Shown piece by piece: positions 1 through 5,351 of a DNA stretch of 7,026 nucleotides. A program made the position numbers and the translations under genes. Location: positions 1 to 7,026 of the forward strand of contig JBMNQG010000072.1 of the NCBI GenBank assembly GCA_050944015.1. Reading direction: 5' to 3'. The notes under the pieces were generated by a model, which was given only the letters and a program-made list of their open reading frames with translations, made no database searches and was not told the origin of the DNA. This DNA comes from DUOX01 sp050944015. Lineage in GTDB: Bacteria > Bacillota > Clostridia > Oscillospirales > Oscillospiraceae. How positions within the stretch are numbered: position 1 is the stretch's first letter; each line of letters opens with the position of its first letter.

Positions 1-329
1 TATTCAGCATTTTCAGCTCTGAGCCGGACGTGCTGGACCTTTCGGTTTCCTATTTGAGGATTGCAGTGTGGCTGTTTATATCCTTTGCCCTCATGTCTCC
101 GCCGCTGGGCATGATAAACGGCGTGGGCTTTACCAGCCTCAATATGATAATTGCGGTTCTGGACGCGGTTGTCGCCCGAATCGGCCTTAGCCTGCTTTTT
201 GGCGTCACCCTGAACATGGGGCTGAAGGGCTTCTGGTGGGGCAACGCCCTGGCGGGTTATGTGTCCGTCATACTCACAACCGCATATTTTGTTTCCGGGA
301 AGTGGAAAACAAGGGAAATCCTCAAATAA
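1..329 (+). CDS. MATE-family efflux transporter, C-terminal part (5' end outside window)
   Basis: This is the last 108 residues of an integral membrane antiporter of the MATE (multidrug and toxic compound extrusion) family, which exports organic cations or metabolites using a Na+ or H+ gradient. The open frame runs back to the left edge from the TAA at 327-329, so a GTG at 30 is internal and not the start. Visible features are a short FSSEPDVLDL stretch (the usual loop before a late helix), then three hydrophobic segments: around YLRIAVWLFISFALM, MIIAVLDAVVARIGLSLLF and GNALAGYVSVILTTAYFV. The RIGLSLLFG and GFWWGNALAGY patterns are typical of the last helices of MATE proteins. A full family member is about 450 residues, so roughly the last quarter is present. 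The gene ends in a short basic tail (KWKTREILK) and a strong terminator follows 10 bases later. The substrate cannot be inferred. Confidence 0.85.
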   Translation, partial: FSIFSSEPDVLDLSVSYLRIAVWLFISFALMSPPLGMINGVGFTSLNMIIAVLDAVVARIGLSLLFGVTLNMGLKGFWWGNALAGYVSVILTTAYFVSGKWKTREILK

Positions 330-339
330 ATCCTCCTTC

Positions 340-382
340 AAAAAGAGCGGGGCGGACAGATACTGTCCGCCCCGCTCTTTTT
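340..382. terminator. Bidirectional intrinsic terminator, perfect 20-bp stem
   Basis: Arms 340-359 and 363-382 are perfectly complementary over 20 bp around a 3-base ATA loop. The GC core (GAGCGGGGCGGACAG) is flanked by A5 on the left and T5 on the right, so the structure can terminate transcription on either strand. On the plus strand it ends the MATE gene. On the minus strand it lies 17 bases beyond the stop of the gene remnant at 400-504, as expected if that remnant was once the 3' end of a convergent gene. Confidence 0.93.
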
Positions 383-399
383 GTTTATTCGCCGAAACC

Positions 400-504
400 T
401 TATTCGACAATAGCCAGAGACGTATCGCCCGTTTTTGCCTTATCAAGCAGGACTTCCGCCATCCGCTTGAAATTGCCGCCCGAATGCGTTGCGCCGGTGA
501 GTGT
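400..504 (-). pseudogene. C-terminal remnant of an unidentified minus-strand gene
   Basis: The minus strand reads, in one frame ending at TAA 400-402, TLTGATHSGGNFKRMAEVLL followed by DKAKTGDTSLAIVE (34 residues). The composition and amphipathic pattern look like real protein, and GC content is gene-like here but falls abruptly from about 500 upward. No start codon or ribosome binding site lies in an appropriate place: the only ATG is internal, and the same frame meets TGA shortly upstream, at about 535-540. The fragment faces the terminator at 340-382 with a 17-base gap, a normal gene-end arrangement. I infer that the rest of the gene was deleted or replaced, with the junction near 500. I do not recognise the family. 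It could instead be a chance open stretch, but the gene-like wording and placement argue against that. Confidence 0.45.
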
Positions 505-715
505 TGATAATGATTTTCTTTCTAATCCCTCTCGATTTCATACCTTCCCTCGCTTACGTTTTCTATATCCTGCATTCGACATTATCCCATATGATACCAT
601 CAACAACAGCTTCAAATCAAGGCTCTAACAGCCGAGCCTGAATCATCCTGGCGCATGCCTTTTTTATTAATTATCGGCATTTTCTGCCAAGAAAACAGGT
701 AAGTTACCATAAATA
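505..715. other. AT-rich non-coding spacer with no supported gene
   Basis: This stretch is visibly more AT-rich than the flanking genes and has no convincing coding frame on either strand. On the minus strand a short frame follows a TAG near 628, containing MVSYGIMSN and a basic GYRKRKRGKV run, and stops at the TGA upstream of the 400-504 remnant. It is in the same frame as that remnant. It has no credible ribosome binding site or family match that I recognise. A small imperfect hairpin, GGCTC (621-625) with GAGCC (634-638), and a T run at 660-665 are present but too weak to call a terminator. The region could be decayed mobile-element or gene debris, but I see no terminal repeats or transposase motif that would establish this. 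Confidence 0.4.
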
Positions 716-739
716 ACACCGCAGGCGTTTCTGCGGTGT
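716..739 (-). terminator. Intrinsic terminator of the SLH glycosidase gene
   Basis: ACACCGCAG (716-724) and CTGCGGTGT (731-739) form a 9-bp perfect stem with a 6-base loop. Read on the minus strand, the hairpin begins 28 bases after the stop codon at 768-770 and is followed by the T-rich stretch TTATTTATGG. Position and structure fit rho-independent termination of the minus-strand gene. The T tract is interrupted, so efficiency may be moderate. Confidence 0.65.
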
Positions 740-767
740 CATGGTGCTATTTATATTTAACAAGCGA

Positions 768-3038
768 TTACGCCAGGGTCTGCTTAAACCTTTGCAATAT
801 GGCGGCCACCTGCGCTCTGGAAGCACTTTCTCCGGGGGCAAAGACGAGAACCCCTTGCCTCTCCATGCCGTTTATAAGCTTTGCGCCCACTGCCCATTCT
901 ACCGCGGTCCGGGCATAGGACGAGATGGCGCCGGAATCACTGAAAGGCAAATCCGCCGCCGCACCCGTTCCATAACCTGCCCAGGCGGCATAGCGGTACA
1001 TGATGGTGGCCATCTGCTCCCGGGTCACGTCGTCATCCGGCCTTAAACTGCCGTCTTCATAACCCTTGACTATCCCGTTTTGGGAGGCCCAGATTACGGC
1101 GTCAGTATACCACTTTCCGGGAGCCACGTCGGCAAAAGCCCCCGCCTGGCCGGATACCTTGGGGGAGCCGGCCAGCCTGTACAGCACCGTGGCGAACATG
1201 GCCCTGGACATTTTCTCATCGGGACCGAACTCTATTTCCGAGACCCCGTTAAACAGGCCCTCTTTGGCTACAAAGCTTACGGCTTCAAAATACCATGCGT
1301 TTTGGGGAACATCCTCAAACCTGCCGGGGGGATAGACCACCTTTACCGGAATTGTCACGGTTCTTTCCCCCACCGACACCTTTATGCTCCCGGAGGCGGG
1401 CCTGTCCGTGGCCGTAAACTTGCCCGTGGCGCTAATACTCCCGATATCGCCGGAAACGGACCAGCTGAAACAGTCATCGGAAGATATGAGCGCAAGGTGA
1501 TTATGTAACGCCTCGGCGGAAAATTCCACGCTCTGGTCTACCTGGATTTCCAGGGAAGTCACCGTTTTGCCGGTGGCTTCGTTTTTAATTCTTATCTCAT
1601 CCGGCGTGGATACCACCGTCAGCGCCGCGTCCGCCCCTGAGAGCCCCTCTGCCGTGACGCTCACAACTCCAATGCCGGAACCGGAGGCCTTAAGCACCCC
1701 GTCCGGGCCAATAACCCCCAGCCCCTCGGTGACTGAATAGCTGACTTCCCGGGTTAAGGGCACAGCAAAGCCGAACTCGTCCGCCGCCTTTGCGGTGAAG
1801 CTGGCTTTCGCGCCGGAAAGCATCCTTACCGAGTATGGATATATGGCCAGCTGGGTGGCGACGCCGGTGGGTTTTTCCCTTGTCACAAGCATTATGTAGT
1901 TGGTCACGGCCCGCTGGTAGCCTTCTGAGGGGCTGTTAATCTGGGACAGGGAGCTGTCTCCTATGTACATGGCGTTGAGGCTTGTGGAGCCGCCGCCGTC
2001 CATAATGGCGGCCTCCACGCAGCCCAGCTCTATCAGCCGGTTTGCCACCTGAGTCATGGTGGCCCCCACGCTGTGGCCGGATTTCCTGCCGTCTATGGTA
2101 TAGAGGACCAGCGTCCCGTCAGCCTTTATCCCCACGGCGGTTCGCGGGGTGGCGCCGGCTTCCAGCCCGGCTTCCGCCTTGCCGCCTGTCACCAGCTTGT
2201 AAAGGGAGCCTACGGCCCATACCACATCATTCCACGCCGGGTCGCAGCTTACCGTTAAGGTTGCGGTATCTCCCACCTGCAGGTTCTCTATTCCGTACTG
2301 CCTCCATTCGTCGGCGGTGTCGGCAAGGCTTATAACCATCTTGCCTTCGGGGATGTTAACGGGCCCGTCCGAGTCAAGAATCTCCTCCACCAGCAGGGTC
2401 AACTGGCAGTTGACGGTCAAGTCTCCTCCCTCAATCACGCTTACAATAATGTCGTGGCCGGGAGTGGTATTCCTGGTGGTAGAGGCGTAGTCGGGAGTAT
2501 AAAGGGCGTAGTTGTAAGTAGTTCTGGCCTTGTTAATGGTACTTACGGGATATTTCTGATTGCATAGGACCAGAGTGGTCTTCAAGGCGGGCTTGCCTAT
2601 AACCGCAGTGCCGTCGGCCCTGAACCCTACCGCCCAGTGACCGTCGTCCGAGGATCTTAAAACCCCATCCGTAATAACTATCCCCAGGGGCTGGTAGTCC
2701 TTAGTGTTGAAATAGTCCCCGTTGACGCCTGCAATTACGTGATAGCCCCGGGCCTCCAGCTGGCTGGCCATGTTTGAAAAGCTGCCGTAGCTTAATACTT
2801 TGGAGCCGTATGTAACAACAGGAAATACCGTACTGTTGGGAGTATATTCAATGTAGTTTTCCCTCCGGTAATCGGAGCCTGTCCAGTAAACGCCCCGGGC
2901 CAGCTTCATGCCCACGCCCAAGTTGGTGCCCGACTCGTCTATATTGTCGCCAAGCACTGAGGCCAAAGCCGTACCGGTAAGAAGCAGCAAAAGCACAAGG
3001 AAAAAAGCCGTTGTCCTATAAAATTTGCGTGTTCTCAT
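768..3038 (-). CDS. Secreted SLH-anchored phosphodiester glycosidase (NAGPA domain) with Ig-like spacers
   Basis: This is a 756-residue exported surface protein. Residues 1-26 form a signal peptide (basic MRTRKFYR, hydrophobic FFLVLLLLL, cleavage after ALA). Residues ~85-387 match the phosphodiester glycosidase/NAGPA family, which hydrolyses sugar-phosphate diesters such as GlcNAc-1-phosphodiesters. Landmarks are GVNGDYF (104-110), PRTAVGIKADG (298-308), DGRKSGHSVGATM (316-328) and DGGGSTSL (347-354). Residues ~394-568 are beta-rich, with the feel of bacterial Ig-like repeats (GVLKASGSGIGVVSVTAEG; GSISATGKFTATD). Three SLH repeats follow (~574-620, 635-680, 698-752); their TRAE-position motifs read SRAM, TREQ and SRAQ. 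SLH repeats normally bind pyruvylated secondary wall polymer, which places the enzyme on the cell surface. The ATG at 3038 is chosen over the upstream TTG (3077) because it begins the signal peptide. The glycan substrate is unknown. Relatives in Firmicutes are generally annotated from the domain alone, so the enzymatic role is family inference. Confidence 0.9.
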   Translation of the reverse strand: MRTRKFYRTTAFFLVLLLLLTGTALASVLGDNIDESGTNLGVGMKLARGVYWTGSDYRRENYIEYTPNSTVFPVVTYGSKVLSYGSFSNMASQLEARGYHVIAGVNGDYFNTKDYQPLGIVITDGVLRSSDDGHWAVGFRADGTAVIGKPALKTTLVLCNQKYPVSTINKARTTYNYALYTPDYASTTRNTTPGHDIIVSVIEGGDLTVNCQLTLLVEEILDSDGPVNIPEGKMVISLADTADEWRQYGIENLQVGDTATLTVSCDPAWNDVVWAVGSLYKLVTGGKAEAGLEAGATPRTAVGIKADGTLVLYTIDGRKSGHSVGATMTQVANRLIELGCVEAAIMDGGGSTSLNAMYIGDSSLSQINSPSEGYQRAVTNYIMLVTREKPTGVATQLAIYPYSVRMLSGAKASFTAKAADEFGFAVPLTREVSYSVTEGLGVIGPDGVLKASGSGIGVVSVTAEGLSGADAALTVVSTPDEIRIKNEATGKTVTSLEIQVDQSVEFSAEALHNHLALISSDDCFSWSVSGDIGSISATGKFTATDRPASGSIKVSVGERTVTIPVKVVYPPGRFEDVPQNAWYFEAVSFVAKEGLFNGVSEIEFGPDEKMSRAMFATVLYRLAGSPKVSGQAGAFADVAPGKWYTDAVIWASQNGIVKGYEDGSLRPDDDVTREQMATIMYRYAAWAGYGTGAAADLPFSDSGAISSYARTAVEWAVGAKLINGMERQGVLVFAPGESASRAQVAAILQRFKQTLA

Positions 3039-3050
3039 ACTATGTATGTA

Positions 3051-3057
3051 CCTTTCT
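3051..3057 (-). promoter_or_regulatory. Ribosome binding site of the SLH glycosidase, long spacer
   Basis: AGAAAGG on the minus strand lies 12 bases before the ATG at 3038. It is the only purine-rich Shine-Dalgarno-like match near the signal-peptide start. The spacing is longer than the usual 5-9 bases, which suggests modest translation initiation or a need for leader folding. No comparable site precedes the alternative TTG at 3077. Confidence 0.5.
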
Positions 3058-3074
3058 GCAATATGTGTGGAGCC

Positions 3075-3165
3075 CAAACCAGCAAAATCGCATAAAGATT
3101 CACGCCATGTTTGTTTCTCAGCTACTCTGCCTCTGGTTTGCGATTATTCCCCAAATCCATGGCGT
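3075..3165 (-). promoter_or_regulatory. Leader of the glycosidase gene with competing inverted repeats
   Basis: Three perfect complementary pairs lie between the candidate promoter and the start codon. They are CAAACCAG (3075-3082) with CTGGTTTG (3133-3140), AATCGCA (3086-3092) with TGCGATT (3139-3145), and ACGCCATG (3102-3109) with CATGGCGT (3158-3165). The first two share bases 3139-3140 and are not nested. The third crosses both. Only one of the three can form without a pseudoknot. This could be a folded regulatory leader, but I recognise no known riboswitch consensus (TPP, SAM, cobalamin, purine and cyclic di-GMP were considered). Chance matching in an AT-rich leader is possible. Confidence 0.3.
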
Positions 3166-3183
3166 CTTAATACTGGTTATAAA

Positions 3184-3212
3184 AATTTATCATGTTTGGC
3201 CAGTTTTTTCAA
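3184..3212 (-). promoter_or_regulatory. Candidate sigma-A promoter of the SLH glycosidase gene
   Basis: On the minus strand TTGAAA (3207-3212) is separated by exactly 17 bases from TAAATT (3184-3189). The -35 matches consensus at five of six positions, the -10 at four of six. A start near 3177 would give a leader of about 140 bases containing the inverted repeats at 3075-3165. The promoter lies downstream of the terminator of the preceding gene, so it would give the glycosidase a transcript of its own. Confidence 0.45.
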
Positions 3213-3305
3213 CCTGTGAATTTTCCAATAATACCTGACTGCTTTTTTCCTCCGCACGTTCCCTTTCATATCGTTTCATATGCTTACTTTTCCCGAAAAG
3301 AATAC

Positions 3306-3337
3306 ATCCGGGGTCCGGCACGACCGGAACCCCGGAT
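3306..3337 (-). terminator. Intrinsic terminator of the binding-protein gene
   Basis: ATCCGGGGTCCGG (3306-3318) pairs with CCGGA-A-CCCCGGAT (3324-3337), a 13-bp GC-rich stem with one bulged A at 3329 and a 5-base loop. On the minus strand it begins 40 bases beyond the stop codon at 3378 and is followed by GTATTCTTTT. The stem is strong but the T tract is interrupted, so some read-through into the glycosidase gene is possible. With the rest of 3039-3377, this hairpin, the candidate promoter and the leader repeats account for the spacer. Confidence 0.7.
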
Positions 3338-3377
3338 ATTCCTTTTTTGCGGCTTGCTGGCTCCTTATATACGCAGC

Positions 3378-5060
3378 CTATCTGGCAAGGTAACGGTTCA
3401 GCGCCGCCTGTTTCAAATCTATGGTCTCCTGAATCTCCATGGCGTAAAGCTGGTCCACGAACTGCTCAAACTCGTCGAGCGGCCGCTGGCCTATAATGAA
3501 CTTGATAATATTCTCAGACCCGTAAGTGTTTACTTCGGCCATAATCTGGTTAAACCTGCTGCCCTCCTCCGCATTAAGCGTGGCGGCGGCCGGGTACCGA
3601 TAGGCGTTGTCGCTGCCGCTCATCCAAATCTTTACCGCTTCCAGCTCGTTGGGGGCATATATGTCGTCCAGCTTCTCACCGTTGCCGTAAATGCCGGTGG
3701 TGTTGTTGCAATGGACGTTCCACGCCATAAACGCGCCCCGCTCGTCGTTCATGATGAGTTCGGTGTACTTGGGCTCCCCGTTAACCATTGTGTAGGTGGT
3801 GCCTTCCTCGCCGTAGTTGGCGGCAAGGTAACCCTCCTCAGTGAACCACCAGTTGAGCCACTTGAGGGCTACTTCCACATCTTCCACGGCAGTGGTTATG
3901 CAGCAGCCGCTTCCCAGGCCGAAGTTGTCGGGGGTAAGCTGGAAGTGGGTAATATCCCCTTCCTTAAGGACAGGGTCGGTAATGGCAGCGACCTTGCAGT
4001 CCGGGTCGGTGCTGGCCCTTTCAATGGCCGCCGCCCCGCTCATGCTTCCGTACCAGAGTCCCACTTCCCCGGTGGTCTTATATTTGTCGTTTTCGGGGTT
4101 GTTCCAGTCCGCAGGCATGAGGATGGTGTCGGGATGAATAAGGCCCATGTTATACCATTTGTTCATCAGGGTCAGGTAATCCTTGAACTCCGGCTGCACC
4201 CAGCCGTGCCTGACCTCGTTTTCTACCTGATAGAAGGCGTATTCGGACAAAAAGCCAACCACCTGGTAGGCGTTTATCCCAAAGCCGGAGGCCAGCCAGT
4301 TGTCGCCCATAACGCCTGTGCCCATCATAAGTATGCCTTTTGAACCGAACTCCGTCTTAAAGCCCAAAAGCGCCTCTTCAAGGTCGTCGTAAGTGACGGG
4401 CCTGTCCAACCCGAGCTTTTCAAGCCAGTCGGCGCGTATCCACAGCCCGTTTTCAACACGGTTGGGTACCTTTGCTATGCTGCTGATTTCCGGCATGTGA
4501 CCGCCCTCCGTGTTGCAGGCCTTGACGCCGTCCTCATACGCGTCCAGAGCCCTAAGCCAGTCGGGGGCGCAGGTGGGTATAAGGTCTTTCAGGTCGTGGA
4601 TCACCCCCTCCTCAATGGCATGGTCGTAACCCTGAGTGTAGAGGCTTCCAAATTGGGCGATAAAATCCGTATATTCCTCCGCCGCAATCATAATGTTGAA
4701 CTCGTCCGCGGCCACCCAGGGCATAACGCCGCGGCTCACAATGTGTATTCCGGTGGCTTCCTCCGCCACCCGGAAAGCCGCATTGTTGCGCGTGTCCTCC
4801 ATCGCCTCCACTACAACGGGGTTAGACATGAAGAATATGGACAGCTCCAGTGTTTCCTCCACAAGGGGATAAGTAACGGTTGCCTCCTCTTCAACTTCCG
4901 GCCCAGGCTCCTTCGCAGGTTCCTCCTGGGGGGTTGCCGCAGGTTCCAGCTCAGGCGCATCGGTAGGGGCGGCGGAATCCTTTTTCCCTCCGCAGGCGGC
5001 AAATCCAAAAATCAAGGCAATGGCCAGCAGAAATACAAGGATTCTTTTAAAATTTCTCAT
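3378..5060 (-). CDS. LplA-type extracellular solute-binding lipoprotein of a sugar ABC importer
   Basis: This 560-residue lipoprotein captures a solute, most likely an oligosaccharide, and would deliver it to an ABC permease. Residues 1-22 are a lipoprotein signal peptide (basic MRNFKR, hydrophobic core, lipobox FAAC) and Cys23 is the predicted lipidated residue. Residues ~27-60 are an acidic, Pro/Ala-rich linker that lifts the domain off the membrane. The remainder matches the large (about 500-560 residue) LplA/YtcQ branch of family 1 binding proteins. Examples are NGLWIRADWLEKLGL (204-218), GWVQPEFKDYLTLMNKWYNMGLI (split across 287-308) and NYGEEGTTYTMVNGEPKYT (415-433). The ATG at 5060 is preferred to the TTG just before it because AAGGGAG lies 6 bases upstream. 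It faces a LysR gene across a control region. No lplB- or ytcP-like permease or ATPase gene is adjacent, so it is an orphan binding protein that must share a transporter elsewhere or have a sensory role. The ligand is not deducible. Confidence 0.92.
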   Translation of the reverse strand: MRNFKRILVFLLAIALIFGFAACGGKKDSAAPTDAPELEPAATPQEEPAKEPGPEVEEEATVTYPLVEETLELSIFFMSNPVVVEAMEDTRNNAAFRVAEEATGIHIVSRGVMPWVAADEFNIMIAAEEYTDFIAQFGSLYTQGYDHAIEEGVIHDLKDLIPTCAPDWLRALDAYEDGVKACNTEGGHMPEISSIAKVPNRVENGLWIRADWLEKLGLDRPVTYDDLEEALLGFKTEFGSKGILMMGTGVMGDNWLASGFGINAYQVVGFLSEYAFYQVENEVRHGWVQPEFKDYLTLMNKWYNMGLIHPDTILMPADWNNPENDKYKTTGEVGLWYGSMSGAAAIERASTDPDCKVAAITDPVLKEGDITHFQLTPDNFGLGSGCCITTAVEDVEVALKWLNWWFTEEGYLAANYGEEGTTYTMVNGEPKYTELIMNDERGAFMAWNVHCNNTTGIYGNGEKLDDIYAPNELEAVKIWMSGSDNAYRYPAAATLNAEEGSRFNQIMAEVNTYGSENIIKFIIGQRPLDEFEQFVDQLYAMEIQETIDLKQAALNRYLAR

Positions 5061-5066
5061 CAATTA

Positions 5067-5073
5067 CTCCCTT
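5067..5073 (-). promoter_or_regulatory. Ribosome binding site of the binding-protein gene
   Basis: AAGGGAG on the minus strand lies 6 bases before ATG 5060, within a longer purine run (GGAAAGGAAGGGAG). The spacing fits ATG 5060; the overlapping TTG at 5063 would leave only 3 bases. This decides the start. Confidence 0.8.
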
Positions 5074-5161
5074 CCTTTCCTATAGAATTATTCTGCCGAA
5101 ATGAAAAAGCCCGAAACTATCAAACGCCGAGATTCTATCTGCCTTAGCAGCACAACTGGTC

Positions 5162-5191
5162 ATAATAGCCACAAAAACCGGATCCAGTCAA
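5162..5191 (-). promoter_or_regulatory. Candidate proximal promoter of the binding-protein gene
   Basis: On the minus strand TTGACT (5186-5191) and TATTAT (5162-5167) are separated by 18 bases. Each hexamer matches the sigma-A consensus at five of six (-10) or four of six or better (-35) positions. The start would be near 5155, giving a leader of about 95 bases. That leader contains the inverted pair ATAGAAT (5082-5088) and ATTCTAT (5132-5138). Confidence 0.5.
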
Positions 5192-5218
5192 ACATTTGTT
5201 GCGTATATTACACAATTT

Positions 5219-5247
5219 ATTATACAAATTTTAACAAAAAAGTCCAA
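5219..5247 (-). promoter_or_regulatory. Candidate distal promoter of the binding-protein gene
   Basis: A perfect -10 hexamer TATAAT (minus strand, 5219-5224) is preceded at 17 bases by TTGGAC (5242-5247), a poor -35 match. A weak -35 with a perfect -10 is the usual pattern of an activator-dependent promoter. The start would be near 5212. It lies between the proximal promoter and the palindrome at 5272-5299, so a regulator bound there would sit about 25 bases upstream of this -35. Confidence 0.5.
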
Positions 5248-5271
5248 TACCAATATAGCAAACATTGGGAT

Positions 5272-5299
5272 TGATTGATGTATTTGAATACATCAATCA
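5272..5299. promoter_or_regulatory. 28-bp perfect palindrome, candidate operator
   Basis: Arms TGATTGATGTATT (5272-5284) and AATACATCAATCA (5287-5299) are perfectly complementary over 13 bp around a 2-base TG centre. The palindrome ends 2 bases before the -35 of the LysR-gene promoter, where a bound dimer would overlap or touch RNA polymerase. No T tract follows on either strand, so it is not a terminator. The natural candidate ligand is the LysR protein encoded next to it, acting on its own gene and perhaps on the divergent gene. The 2-base centre gives even symmetry, whereas the classic LysR box T-N11-A is odd, so another type of dimeric repressor is also possible. Confidence 0.65.
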
Positions 5300-5301
5300 G
5301 C

Positions 5302-5330
5302 TTGACTTGTTTAAAACCTTCTAGTAAAAT
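5302..5330 (+). promoter_or_regulatory. Strong sigma-A promoter of the LysR-type gene
   Basis: TTGACT (5302-5307), a 17-base spacer and TAAAAT (5325-5330) make a near-consensus promoter. The start would fall near 5337, leaving a leader of only about 15 bases that begins at the ribosome binding site. The palindrome immediately upstream is well placed for repression or autoregulation. Confidence 0.75.
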
Positions 5331-5336
5331 GTTTCC

Positions 5337-5346
5337 GGAGGAGGGG
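5337..5346 (+). promoter_or_regulatory. Ribosome binding site of the LysR-type gene
   Basis: GGAGGAGGGG ends 5 bases before ATG 5352. The in-frame GTG at 5346 overlaps the site itself, so it cannot be the start. This fixes the start at 5352. Confidence 0.85.
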
Positions 5347-5351
5347 TGCTT

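Noticed and set aside
236..628. 130-codon plus-strand open frame spanning the MATE gene end, the terminator and the spacer
   Set aside because: It crosses a 20-bp terminator hairpin, overlaps the MATE coding end in another frame, and has low-complexity Ser/Pro/Arg content with no domain pattern.
621..665. Possible plus-strand terminator (GGCTC/GAGCC hairpin, then GGCGCATGCC before a T run)
   Set aside because: The hairpin and the T run are too far apart, and the GGC/GCC stem next to the T run is only 3 bp. No plus-strand gene ends here.
3111..3130. CTGAGA-like string in the glycosidase leader recalling a TPP riboswitch
   Set aside because: The other conserved TPP elements (GGGTGC, ACCTGAT, GGATAATGCCAGCG) are absent.
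3190..3279. 29-residue minus-strand small frame beginning MKRYERERAEEK
   Set aside because: The codons look plausible and charged, but no good ribosome binding site precedes the ATG. It overlaps the candidate glycosidase promoter and has no recognisable relative. It would need expression or conservation data.
3192..4343. 383-codon plus-strand open frame antisense to the binding-protein gene
   Set aside because: It is the mirror of a well-supported lipoprotein gene in GC-rich sequence. Its residues show no family pattern, it starts in the spacer without a ribosome binding site, and it reads through the terminator hairpin.
4497..5147. 216-codon plus-strand open frame covering the start of the binding-protein gene
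   Set aside because: It is antisense to the signal peptide and N-lobe of the lipoprotein. It lacks a ribosome binding site and has an Arg/Gly/His-rich composition typical of a shadow frame.
5061..5351. Search for a CcpA catabolite-repression site in the divergent region
   Set aside because: No stretch matches the pseudo-palindromic TGWAANCGNTNWCA pattern well enough to support a call.
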